Source: Mycteria americana (Eukaryota; Chordata; Aves; Ciconiiformes; Ciconiidae). Taken from it: a DNA stretch of 64,000 nucleotides. The notes under the pieces were generated by a model, which saw only the letters and a program-made list of their open reading frames with translations, had not been told where the DNA came from and made no database searches. A program made the position numbers and the translations under genes. The stretch covers positions 42,570,316 to 42,634,315 of the forward strand of contig NC_134372.1 of NCBI RefSeq assembly GCF_035582795.1, read 5' to 3'. How positions within the stretch are numbered: position 1 is the first letter of the stretch; every line of letters begins with the position of its first letter. This document shows positions 11,201 to 24,600 of the stretch, piece by piece.

Positions 11201-14200
11201 AGTTAATGTTTAAAGTGCTTTAGCATACCTAGGTAACTAGCGTTATATGGGACAAACCTGGACCTCCATGAGCTTTTTTCCTGGTGTTAAGAAGGAGTCA
11301 CAAACTGTAACCAGCTTGTAAGCAAATATCTGGGATGGGGCTAATGCACCTCTCTTTTTCTGTGGTGGTTCTGAGAGAATTCCCCTTCCATCATTCAGAG
11401 TGACACAAAACCTCTTGCTCCTCCTGCTCCTCTAGAATTGCAAAACACACTGAAGAGGTGGAGAGGGATACAGTAGACATACAAGTGGGGACAGAGCTTA
11501 ATTTCATGTTCCTGACTGCACGTCGTACACTGATCAGAAGCAGTAAGAAGAGAAAGTACATTCTAGACAAAGCATTTTTGGACTCCCAGGATGTCGGTGC
11601 AATCTGAAGCTTGGGCAGACTTCAAAAGACTAAAAATAAATGCCAAGTTCTTATTGCTTAGTTCAAAAGTTGCTATTTTTAATCATAAAGCAGTACCAGC
11701 ATAGGATGCTTCTGTTTTATTCAACAAGATAGTATAAACATGCATCTCAGAACCAAATGGCATAACTTTTTGACATACTTTTTTTTTTAAATATATCCCT
11801 GTTTTTAAAATCTGCTGTCTCAATTATACTCTCAAGTCTGCTTTAAGAAGGTTCACTTTGAGAAGAGAGATGCTGTAGTATCAGAGAGTAACTGTAAAGC
11901 TGGCAAGTCCGGGAAAAAATCATTTATGAAGGAACATGCCCAATACTAATCTTCAGTGGGTGTAACTGGAAAAGGTGATTTTTGCTGGATATAGAGTTCT
12001 AAGCAACCAACCCTGCTGCAGCCTGTAAGCTGAGTTTTACCTCTTTTCACAGGGACTGGGCAGAAGTTAGTATTGCAGGCTCTCAGGACTGCTGGTTTCT
12101 GATGGGGCAAGCACCCTGAAGCTGGTCTTCCGTGGCGCAGGCACTGTACGCTCCGGGTTTGCACTCCCCCTCCACATGTTACTGTACACTGTAGAGAAGA
12201 AAAAAGTAAAAGCTGTCTTTCATTATAGAGACTCTCTGGGAGCCCACGAAAGCCAAGGAGTAACTTTCAAGGGCTTTGGATGAGACTTTCAAAGAGAGAG
12301 AGGCCAGGATCGGATGTGTTGCTGTTCAGCAACCCCCATCAGGACCAACTTTTCAAAGATGTGTGCATCTGTTCTCCCTTCTGAAAGTTTGGTTATTTCA
12401 GGACTTAGCTGAAAATTTGGTTCCTTACTTAGGCATCGAGACAGAAACTGAACATTTTAGAAAACCTGTTCCTGATTGTCTGCACTGATTTCTTTTGAAC
12501 TCTGAGCCTCTGGGTCCAGTCCTGCTGTCTGAAGAGAGATAAAACTCCCATTGGAACCATAATTATGGCAGTATCTGGGGAAAAACACTATGCGTTTGCA
12601 GGAAGATCTATGAAGTATTTTAAAATGAATAAGCCTTTTACTTGTATGTGTTTCATGAAAAGTTGTCTTTAAGATAAATGTGATCATTTTCTTCTGATTA
12701 CAATTGTCAGGCATACATTGTTTCATGTAAATGTTATTAAATGAGTGTGTGTCTCATTGATATGTGACTCATAAAGCAGATAAGTTCCAGAAATACAGAA
12801 GCTTGTTTGCAAGAATGTAGAAACAAATACAGACTGATCCCATAATTAATCATAGCATTTAGGGAATTCCAGGCAATCTGTGCAGATGCTCAAATACATT
12901 GTGCATATAGATATGTAATAGTTCAACCACAGTGCAGTTCGAAGAAGACTGAGAAGAAAGCATTGGAAAATAAGCATAGAATGTAGTGCCTCTCGAGCAT
13001 GAATAACATTTTAGGTGACATTCTTCAGTTTCAGGACAAAGAAATGAGCTGCACCAAAGCACATGATGGATGTGGACCAGCTGCATCATGTTTCAGTGGC
13101 TGAGTGGAGCGACCTTCTTTAGGGAATGGCTACGTGCAGGAGACACCTGTGGACTGTTAGTACTGGAGATATCTCCTCCATACAAACAGCACAATGTAAG
13201 ACTGGAGCTAGCTTTAATCTAGCTAGCTTTAATCTAGGTAGCTTGGACTCACATTGCCCTAAAGTCACAGTGGTGTGGGCTTCATCATTTTACGCCCCCC
13301 AGGTGCTTGTGCCACTCCAGCTAGCATCCATTCTGTGCCATATGACACCACGGCTTTACTAGGTTTGGTGGTCTCTAAGCCCAGCACTGCAACCTCACCT
13401 TCTAATTACAGTGGATACACTGTCCAAGAGTCAGCAGTCACATTGCAGTTGTTTTGTTATTTAACACTGTGTAGTGAAGAGCACTAGGGGATGCTACTTG
13501 AGCTACTGTGTAGAGAAACTTGCTCCTTTTGTAAACTCCGTAAAAGCCAAGACACGAAATAGTGCTGGAGAGAGAGTGCTAGCCGGGACAGGGAGAGAGA
13601 GGTGAGAGTTTCCCATTCCTACCTGCTGCCAGGGTGAGGAATACCAGCCAGACACCACGTTATACAATGTTTGTGATGGACAGGCTCCATTGTTACAAGC
13701 TTTTTCCAGCTCAGTGTTTGGTTTCTTGATGTTTCTACATCTTCTCTGAGGAAAGGTGATCAATTTCCCATGGATGCTTTTCTCACTGCATTTTAGTTCT
13801 CGCTTTTGTACACCTGGGCCACAGGAGGCTGAGCACTGCAAAGGCAAAGTATACCGTTTAAATCTACAGAAACACATTCCAATAAAGGAGAATGTGCTAT
13901 GTGCAAGAGACCCCAAATTATGCAAAACTACAAAAGCATTATATAACTAAAACCACAAAGATCATGTTCTGTAATGTGTAAACTGAAATATGAATCCAAG
14001 TCAGTGAAAGTCCTGAAAACAAAGACATCAGGATACATCTAACTACACCTGGATGTAAAGAACTGTGTTTTCATAGCAGCTTGCCTAGAACACCTGATTT
14101 TCATATGACAGCTCAGCTTTCTCTCCCCCACATGGTTTGTGTGTGTCCCTGAGTCAACATTTCCAAGAGCAGCAAAGGCAGGCAGTGAGCCATGTAACTG

Positions 14201-15572
14201 CACCGCTTTACCTCACTCCAGGAAGAAATCACCCACTGGAGTCGGTCATTTTTGGGGCAGCGTCCTAGCACACAGGTCTGCTGGGATTCAGGTTTATCGT
14301 CGCTGCCGCATATACTGTCAGGCAAGATTTTAACCTTGGGAGAACCGGTACTTTTGCAGTAGACATCCCGTTTCTTAACACCTCTCCCACAAGTCTTGGA
14401 GCACTGTGATGGAAAGAAATATTCATTTAAACTAGAGGAAATGAAAATTGGCATTATTTGTATTTTACAGCAGAGCATAGAAACCATGACTAATGTGCTG
14501 TGTAGCTGCCATTATAATATAAGTAAACTTGAAATTCTATTAGTAAATAAGTAACAGTAACATCTGTATGTCACTTGTAAAACATTGTTCTAAGTGCTTT
14601 CTTAATGTAAACTATGAACTCTTACAGCCCTCATGTAGGACAGATAAGTAATATCTCTCTTCCGTAGATGAGGAAAGTTGGACTTGCGAGCAAAATGCTT
14701 TTTTCCCTGGACAGCATAGTTGAAAGCTGGTCCTAGCCTCCCATCTCAAAATCTCCCACGGCAAGATTTTCTCAGCTATTTGTTATTTTGTCCTCACCTT
14801 GGCCTAGAGGGATGAGATAGAGGCAGGGAAAACTACCCAGGGAATCTATACATAACTCCTTCACCAAGTGAATCTCACTACAAGACAGAATCTGATACAG
14901 ACAATGGTTACGAAGTTTGACCAAAGATATTTTAATTACCAAGATTACAACTGCAGCTTAGGACAAGTCACCAGTGAATAAATATGCAGTGCTGAACTGT
15001 GGTTCAGTTGAAAAGACATTTTACAGTTTTATTTGCCTTAGCATACAACAAAATGCATGAACGAGCCATTTCTGACAAAATGAAGAAATAAATGGCCCTG
15101 AAATAATGCTGCCACATTTCTACCTTGTTGCATCCTCTTCTAATTGTTCTTTTTACTAATAATTAAGGGGCACAATCCAAGGCAGAATCCTGCACTATGA
15201 CTATCCATATTAAATCACAAATGTTTTGAAAAGATTTCATGAAAGCAGAGTTGTACTGAGGATGCAACAGGAATACCTGAAAATGCTGAAAATCTATGGA
15301 TTTAATCTTTCCCCCAAACAAACAAAAAACTCCTTTCATTTAAAATTACTCTGATTTGTGTAGAGAGGCTGGGTATTTTGCATTTTTTTCCTTTTAACTC
15401 CTTTGAGCCTGTGATATAACATCTTTCAGCTGAATCTTAAAATCTTCACTAACTTGTTCAATAGGCCGGTTCGCTACATTTCTGCAGGACTTGTGGACTT
15501 AATTTTCATAGGCTTATTTGAAAATCCCAGCTTGGGATTTTCACACCTCCTAAAGAGGAGGAAAATGGATTG

Positions 15573-15608
<36 letters not shown>

Positions 15609-18600
15609 TTTTAGAGGAAGGAAAGTTTGAAAGTGTGAATGTGTTTGTTCTTCCTTTTTAAGTATCTAATCATCATACCTGGTTTTTACAATCTCGTGCC
15701 ACACTAAGGTTTCCTTCACATACACTGGAAGAAAATTTTCTTTTTGAGTGTTAAAACTCTGTTATGACGGACTATTGAGTAGTTACTCATCTGTCACAGT
15801 ACATGACAGGGCACTCCCCTGGAGAGGCAGTCTGTGCTTCTCAGCTGGGAATGCTTAGGTCAAGATGTTCTTGAACACCTAAAGAGTAACAGTGCCAAGA
15901 AGTGTACACAGAAGTAATAGATGTTTCAGTAAATTTAAATCCACCTTGGATCTCACTAAATGAAGATGGAAAAATAAAAATAATGCAGCTCCTTTTGATA
16001 TAAGTGTACTGTCAGCTCTCTCTTAAATCCCAGATTTCCCAGTACTTCATTTATCCTTACATTAACAGTTCATACCAGCAGCAAGAGTAGAGCAGAGACG
16101 AGTTTTGTGTAAGTGTGTGTGTGTGTTTTTTAACTCAGGCTGGTTTAATGTCAGGCAGTTTGCAGGTTTGTGAAGCAGGGTGTGTACATACAGGAATCTG
16201 CCCAGGGGCCTTATGCCCCTCATGGCAATTAAATGCAGCAGTACTCTACTTGCAGTAGAATAGTTACTCTAACAAAGGCAAAAGTACAGAAGTGATTAGT
16301 GAATGTGTAAATCACAAATATATCAACCCACAATTCACATATCTGTGTGCATTAATACGCAACTCTAACCTCAAATACTTCTTCATTCCTTGACTGCCTG
16401 TCATCTTTGAGAAAAGTTAATATTGCTGTGGGAAGTAATCTCAGAGGGGGGGTTAATGGCTTTGAAGAATTCACAGAGCCTTAAGTTATGAAACCAGAAA
16501 AAATTATCCAGCTGTTTGTATGTACCAAAAATGTCCACTTCTGGCAAGCCCTCCTGTCCGAGCACTTAGGAAGGCTAGTTAAAATATATACATAGTTTAC
16601 TTCTTCATGAATAGATCCACTTGCAAAATACTGATCTTCACAAAGTTTGCACTATTATTCTTTCTGAGCAGAGTTTTTGGCAATATTTTCATTGTGCCAG
16701 CAGACAAAAATGTAAGTTTTTCTCCAGATTACCTGAGACCATAGGCCAGTGCTCCATTCAGGTGGGCAGTCCTGACTGTTGCACATCTGCAGCTGTGTAG
16801 GGGTGCTGACAGGACACAGGGAATGGGCCACTACCTCTTCTCTTTGGAAAGCCCTTTTCTGGACACACTGAATGAGACGACTTTGTTGCCCTCCTCCACA
16901 AGATTTGCTGCATGCGCTCCATTCGCCTGTCGACCAGCTTAAAGGAGAAAATGTATGTTAGAAACGCAGGAGTCCAATTAGCTTTATAAAATCAATACAT
17001 ATGAGCCACTTATCAAACGTGAATTATTAGGGATTCTGCTTGGCCTACCCTCCTGATGTACTGATATCTGTTCAAGCAATCAAAAAGCCTTAGTTACACA
17101 ATCTATCTTCAAAGCATGGAACATTTTGCTAGGGATGAAATTTAAGTCACACAACTAGAAAAACTAGTATTACTTATTTACAGTTCTCATCTACCAGAAC
17201 CAACTTGCCTACGAATCTGACCTGGAATCTGGAATTCCACAGGGTCTGAAAGAGATGCTGTCATTGAGGCTGGTTTAGTATCTAGAAGATCTAAGGGTCT
17301 GGCTAACAAATCACCATTCCTTTTTAACCATGTCTATGCTTTTAATTGAAAAAAATCTCTCTACAAGAGGGAAAGAAAAATCTTTTCTAAAGAAATGGTA
17401 GGATGATCACTTTTGTCACTTTAGGTGCTGAAGAGACCTCCAAATAGACTAACAGACCCGAGGCCAAAGGAAGAAGCCAGACAGAGGGAGAGAGTTCTGT
17501 AAATCGATAAGATTCGATTATTGGCAATTTCTGCCCTTTGTTGTACATTTTTTCCTGTTTACATCTCTCTCGGAAGACAGGGCAGAGGAGGAGGATTCAC
17601 CTAAGCTGATATAAGGGAAAAGCTGGCATGGCAGGGAAAGAACAGGGCCAATTTAGCTGAGCATGTACCTCCCAATGCATTTGTGCATAGATACACTCAC
17701 ACAGGGCGACAAATGTTGGCATGGTGCTGTCCAGTGGTATTTATGTCAAACCTTACTAGCCTCTATTGACAAAAAAGAACTTGCTTGCTAAAATCAGCAG
17801 CCCTGTCATTAGTGTCTGGAGGATTTAAATGTCCTCAGACTAATACATTTGGCAGACAGATGATGTAGAATCTAAATAAAACAGAGGAAATTTAACCAGC
17901 AAAAGCTGTTGGGCAAATCTATACTCTAGTCACAGGCACGCTTCAGTTACGCATCATGTCACTGAAGTTACACAAAGTCTGAAGAATTATTGCCAATTGC
18001 TTAGGATACGTTCAGTTTTGAAATGTCAATAGCTGCTCGGTATTTCTATTATTGAAGCATTGAGTGGGTCCCCAGCCTTTTTGGAACACTTTGCAAACTT
18101 ACAACCACGTGTCTTTGTCCTCAAAGGCTTACAACATAAGACCATAAATAACAGCTAAATAAAAAAACAGAAGCGAAGAAGCAAAGGAAATTATGAATGA
18201 CTAAATGATTACTCAAGTTGAGAATTCTTATTCAAAGACCCAGCACTGAAATTAAAGATTTTAAAACAGCAGTTTTACAAATTTTTAATAATTTATGCCA
18301 CAGAAAAGGTTCTCATCTCAAATCCGACTGCTTGGCCTATCCTACTTCCATGGTTTCTCACAGCATCAGTCCTGTGACCACTGGAATAGCTGCTTACATA
18401 CACTTTTAATGACAAGAAAGCTTTTTTTATTTTCTTTTCTTACTGTGTGAAAGATGAACAGCATCCCATTTGCTTGTCTGTTCACATCTGCCTGAAAACA
18501 AAGCTAATTTTAATCTGTAAATAATGTATAAAAAGCCTATTTTGGAAAAATCCCTTTGGGAATAGAAGAAATCCCAACTCTCGGTCTAGTAACTTCAGTA

Positions 18601-21600
18601 ACTGCCAAAAGTACTGGGAAATATAAAAAGCACTAATTTAAGGACAAAGAAATATTAATGTGAAAAGTCAGTAGTTATGTAATTCCAGAACACGTCAGAA
18701 GTTTCCTTTTTGTCTGATTTATAAATATTTGAACTATTGCAATACAAACTTCTGGAAAAAAATTATAGTTTTAATCCATTTTACAGCTGTTAATTAGTTT
18801 GCCTTGATGTTTCTGACAACAGTGATTGGTAGAGCAACCAAAAGTGTTCATTTTAAGAGTTTATTCACCATAACTGCCCAGAAAGTTCCCCTCTTCACAG
18901 AGGAGAGGGCAATAAACCTATTTTAATGTCCTCTAGTAAACTACCATTTTCCAAGATTATCTGGGCTGTGATCCAAGAGTATCTTTCATTAGCTCAAATA
19001 ACTAAATAATTATGACCAGATTTGGCAGCTCTGAAATCCAACAACAACAGTGTGCAGTACTGATGCCTTTCTGTGTTCTTACTGTTGGACAGTAGTTTGT
19101 TCCTACTCAGACTAATAAGTCTTTGTTCTTATGCAGTAATTATTCCTCACTGACCTTTGTAAGTCTGGAGCCACTTTTATGTCACAAAACTGACACGGTT
19201 GTATCTCATCTGTTATTCACCTCCTTCTCTTGCCTATTATGCCTACCGTATTTGTTTTTGCTTTATTTGCTGGCTATTAAGCATTCTTTGTTTCCTCCAT
19301 GGTATTTATTAATACTACATTTTTTGATGTTGGCAGTCTCGGTTTTATGGGAAATACTACATGCCGTGATATTCTGGGCAGATTGCTCAGCAGAGATATT
19401 CTGGCATAGTTTCACTCAGCTGAATGGCAATCTGTTAATTTAAGACATGGTCCTACATGTAGATCCTCCATACATTAATATATCCTAAGGATTTTAAAAA
19501 TAATTAATTAGTGAGTTGAATTGTTTTCCCTAGAGGTGGCTTGGGGCTTTTATGGTTTTTCTTTTTATACTCTTTTTACAGTTCAAGTCATTAATTGTGT
19601 TTTAAAGTAGTAAATCTAAGAATATCAGAGCAATTTCAGCATGAAAACCTTGCACTGCATGTCAAAATGGATATTCAGCATTTTCAGTGATAGGTATACC
19701 AGTGGATGTTCAAAATACATCAGGATCTCTGGTTAACAGAAATGGAAATTATGTGTGTCGTCAATAGAAATGAATATGATTTTGGTGAAGCTTTATAGCA
19801 TAACAATGCCACATCAAAATGAAGGTAAGCATAAACAGCTTAAAAAGTCTCCTGGGAACTTCATAGACAATACATTTCTGTGTACATGATACTGAGTTTA
19901 TTGGATAAAAATAGTTCTGGCAGAAGATAAATTGCATATGAAAAGATTGTGTTTGGCTACAAAGATTGCTTAAAATTGGTATTGAGAAAATCATGTGGCT
20001 AAACACAATCTAAAGAAACTGCTGAAGCAGGAACATGGGGCTCTCATGTAACATGTTACCATTATTTAAACCTTATCTCTATCGTTTTGTGGTCATAGTG
20101 TATAATTTGCCATTTGGATTTTGTGTTCTCTGCTGTAATCTTTAAATTTTGCAGGAAATTCCAAACTATTACTGGACTATTTTTTAGTATGTTCAACATA
20201 TTGCAAACTATGGATTTTTAAATAAAAACAAAGCCACTGCAGAACAAATACATCTTTTTGCTTTGCCCCATCATCCTCTTCTGGACTGGGGGAAACGAGG
20301 AATGCTTCCTATTAAACTTCATTAAATGTGTTATTTTATGAAGTATGGGAGTGGGCTTAGCCAATTGCTTTTACCGCCCATTGCTTTTATCACCGCAGAG
20401 TAAAACCAGCAGATGACACCAGGTCTAGAGCTTTCCTCCATTTCCTCTGCCTTCTGCTGCCTGTGTGCTTCAATGCATCTTCAACTGTCTTTATTTCCCA
20501 CTGAAACACTCTTAATTTTTTCAACATATTGCTTTAGAAAATCTCCTGTCCTGGAAGTCAAAATGTCTTGTCCAACATAGTACAGCTTTCCTGATCTTTA
20601 GTATAAAATTAAAATAATGCTGAGGTTGCAAAGTCAGGAATCCAAAAGTGAAAAAAACAGCAGAGGAAAGATGGCCAATGTGTCCTTAAATCTACCCATT
20701 TATATTCTAAGCCACATAATACTGTGTTTAATTATATGAGCACACAACATGCTTTTTTCTAAAGGACCCCTACTACAGCTACTATAAATCAGTGTAACTC
20801 CCTTGTTTTTAAAGGAGCTCTATTGATTTAGACCAGCTGGATTCCAAATGCTTATCTATATGTCAATGTCTTCCTTTGCATCTCACCTTTCTTATGTCTT
20901 TTGGAAAATAAGAGTGTTCACATAGGCAATGTCTTCATATTTATTTTTGTGGGCATCAGGAACATTGCTGACCATTTATTTGGTTTAGGTAGTCCTCTTC
21001 TTGGTATCATAAATCTCTGTGGGGCATTTTGTCCAAAAATCACTAATTACACTTCACAAGATTCTTTTAACCTAATCTAATATGTGGAATCTGAGTCATG
21101 GGGCCAAGCTTCCACACAGGGAGTAGCACTTTACTCAGGAAATGGTCTTATTGATTCAAGGTGAGTAAAGGTGGCAGAACAGGCCTCTAAGTAACTTAGA
21201 TTTACTCAGTGTCACATAGCTAACCCCAGCATGGTGACAGAGCTGCAAGCAATCCTCAGGAGGTCTTGCTTAGCAACATTAGAAATACCGCCTCTATTAT
21301 TATCATTGGGCAGAAGCCTACACAACTAACATTTTTAAACAATTACTGTTTTATGTTACAGAATAAAAGTGGGTTCATCTAGCAGGCTATACAATTCTGT
21401 GTGCCTATCGGAGAGGACTTCTTTCGTGGCAAACTCAGTCATAAGGCACAGCAAAAAGGTACAAAAATAAAGAGAACTTACTATGCTGGGCAGGGATTAG
21501 TATTGCATAGTTTTGTTTCAGTTAAAGGCTTCGTCCTTGGGCCACAAAAGGAGGAATTAACTCGTGTACGATGATCTTCTAAACAAATTGCTTTCGCTGT

Positions 21601-24600
21601 AATGTGTCCTATGGAAGTATTAGAAAAAAATACAGTAAAGTAAAGATTTACTCAAAATATAAGAGAAAAAGTAGTAGGGAAGAATTTTAACTAAACAAGT
21701 CCAAGCTCATCCTTGGTACAATTCCACTGACTTGAACTAAATAAAATGGGATTTAATTTGGCAACATGTGTTTAACATTAATTTCCTTCTCTGTAACACA
21801 GGTACTGTTGAAGTCAGATGAAACATTTTAGTTATAAACAGCATATTTGCAGAATCTTCCCCCAGCAAAAATTAGTAATTCTTCAAATCCTAATTCCCTG
21901 CAGAAACTAGCAGTGCTTGCTTAGAGGTCTCCTCCTGCACTTGCAAACCGCAACAAAACATTTTGCAACTTTTTACAGAATATCGTTACAGGCTTCAGAA
22001 TTCTGCAGGTTCCTGTACCTAAACTCTATCTAGTGTCAACATCAGGACAGATTACAGAGAAGACTACAAATGCCTTAAGAGATGAAGTGATTTTATAGAT
22101 TTATATTTTAATTGAGATGTATCATTCACCTCACACATGGTTCATTGGGCACAGCAAGTCAAATTTGGAAACACAGTTGTTTCCATCTTCTTGATATCCA
22201 TGCTGCAACCTTAATTTGTTTTAAAGGGAAGCAAGAAAAATACAGTTGTCATATTTTATGTCTGCAGTGCTCCTGGTGGGTCTTTCTTCCATAAACAGTC
22301 TACTGAGATGCTGTGAAGTCTGACAACACACTAGCAAGATATTCCTGAATTTCCCCTGGACTTTTTTGCCAATACAGGAGCATAACATGGCATTTCCTTG
22401 GTCACCCAGTCTTATTCTTTGGTATTAAAGACAACTGCATCATATGGTCTTATTTATATGACCCAGTTCCAATTTAAGGGCCACTAAAATTTTAATTCTC
22501 AATTCTTTTTGCAGGACTTCCCACATGCCAGTTTTCTGCTTTCATTACATCCCAGAATTACTGTCACTGACAGAACATCCAGGATTTAGACAAACAGATG
22601 GTCTGCGCAAAGCAAATACCTAAGAGGAATATGGTAACAAGAAATTCTTAGCTTATACAGGATTTCAGACTTTGACCTGGCAGAACTCAAATATTTGTAA
22701 GTAAACAGTGAGAAGATCAGGGTGCAACTGTCAGTAAAGGTCTTGATAATATTTTGCTCTTTCATTACTCTCTACAGATAAGATAAATTTTACTCATTAT
22801 TTGGTATCTTTCTGTGTTCCCAAATTACAACAACATCAAAGCACATATTTAATTCCCACATTACTTCAACAGCAAGATATCATATGCATACGGATTGACC
22901 TAAAGTAAAAAGACTGAGTCACTGTAAGTGACATGAATTGAGACTGGCATGACTTTTTTTGTTACTATAAAGGAAGTATGAATGTACTTCATCTATGTTT
23001 TAAGTTGTCAGATCAAAAATAAGGACCAGGTGTTCAGTGTAACCCCCTGTATGTATTGATACACGTTGCAAAATTAAAGGCAGCTGAAATGTCTGAGATG
23101 CTTTAAAAAAATGAAAAAGAAGAGGACTGGCAATTGGAAAGTTACCTACCACCACCACAAGTAGCTGAGCACTCTGACTGCACCATCACCCAGGAGTAGC
23201 TATGTTTTTTGACAGAAGTCTTGTTTTCATTGTTGGTTTTGGAAAATGTATATTCCCAAGCAATCCCAGGATTTTTGCCTTGTAACAGGATCTATAGAGG
23301 GGTATTTGGGGTTTGTTTAAAAAAAAAGGGGAAGGGAATAAAAAAAAAAAGAAAAGGATTGTGTCATTCTGAAGGAAGATGAACTAAACATGATACACAC
23401 ATAATACACACCATGTTTGTGAAAGAATTTTCAGGAGACCTAATTTTTCGATAGACTAAAAGCCATCAAAGTAATTCCTAAATAGCAAAGCGTTTGCTTG
23501 GACTACACCTGCAGGGCATATAACAGAAGAGTGCAGAAATACATGGTTCAGCATAACGCTCCTTTAAATGAAAAGGCATTTGACTGGACTGGTGAAGCAG
23601 AAATGCCTTCAGATGTGACGTACTGTCCAACGACTTTTGGCAATGCAGTATTAGTCACTGCCCCTGCCCCAGCTCTCAGTGCTCTCCTCCTCCAGCTGGC
23701 CCTTAACAAGTGGGTCCCTGCGTTCACTGGGGGCTCACTGGCAGGTGCTGGAGTTTGCCTTTGGGCATGGGAGAAATTTCCTCTCTTTTAGTAAGCAAAG
23801 TCCAGGCTAGCTGATCCTTCCACAATGCCTTCTATGAATGAAGAAGCCTTTGCCCATTAAGTAAGCAGGACTCAAATGCTTTACTGAAAGAAGCTTGAGC
23901 AAAGCAGTAGTATAGCTGTGTGGGGACTGGGAATAGAGGTGGCTAGAGATGGCTTCCTCAGTTCCTGATGCTGAGGGTATAAAATAGATTTTTTTAATTT
24001 TTTCTGCTTGTAAAAACGTTCTTCTATGTGGACTGGTGATAAATTTTGTTTGGAAGACCCTCAGCTGGTATTTTTCTCATGATGATTGAAGCTGATAAAG
24101 CTTCAGGCCAGGAGAGGACCCATCCCTGCGTGTCTACAAGGGGAAAAAGATTAGAAAAATCTTTTATTCATGATTTTAGCATAATGTGTTAGAAAACTTA
24201 TAGAAAGTGTGATTACTGACTACAATAACAATCTTTGTCATTTAAGTCAGGGAGCCTAGCTCTCGCGGGTGTACTATTTTAGTGGTGAATTATATTGCAG
24301 TTTTCATGTAGGCAACTTTCTAAAATTCACTGTATTAATTTCAAGTCTGAATTATAATCAATGCAAGATGCATGAACATCTGACACATACCTAAATTTGG
24401 GGAGAAAGTCCTATTTAAGAACATTTATTTTAGAAACTATTTTTGGCAGCAAAATGCATTTATATTCATACTTAATAGAAAAAGTGCAAGAGTTTACAGT
24501 TACAGAGCACTACTAAGTTTTAATTCTTCACAAATATGGATCTGGTCATAGTAATATAAAGAGCAGGTGCAGTTAACCTCAGTTCCTAAATACGCTTTTT

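Larger units (their letters stand above)
8229..12040 (-). other. ADAMTS18: ADAMTS18 intron 22 (phase 1)
   Basis: The intron is 3812 bp. It holds a CR1 3' end (8640-8738, plus strand) and a palindromic MITE-like fragment (10208-10276). Nothing else was recognised; the short frames at 9365-10069 have no domain. Confidence 0.9.
14404..16732 (-). other. ADAMTS18: ADAMTS18 intron 19 (phase 0)
   Basis: The intron is 2329 bp. It holds a MIR-like fragment (14581-14695), a perfect 25-bp hairpin (15519-15543) and a TTTA microsatellite (15573-15611). No gene was seen. Confidence 0.9.
16938..21481 (-). other. ADAMTS18: ADAMTS18 intron 18 (phase 2)
   Basis: The intron is 4544 bp of AT-rich sequence. It contains a palindromic fragment at 20786-20852 and a MIR-like 3' fragment at 21186-21258. 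A 106-codon hydrophobic frame at 19123-19443 (plus, starting at TTG) looks like a product of pyrimidine-rich sequence and is not called. Confidence 0.9.

Noticed and set aside
12225..12480. Possible ancient repeat in intron 21
   Set aside because: Isolated resemblances (caagggctttggatga, aaaatttggttcc) do not form an ordered match.
19123..19443. 106-codon plus-strand frame with membrane-like segments
   Set aside because: It starts at TTG within pyrimidine-rich intron sequence, which gives Leu/Phe/Ser-rich translations by chance.
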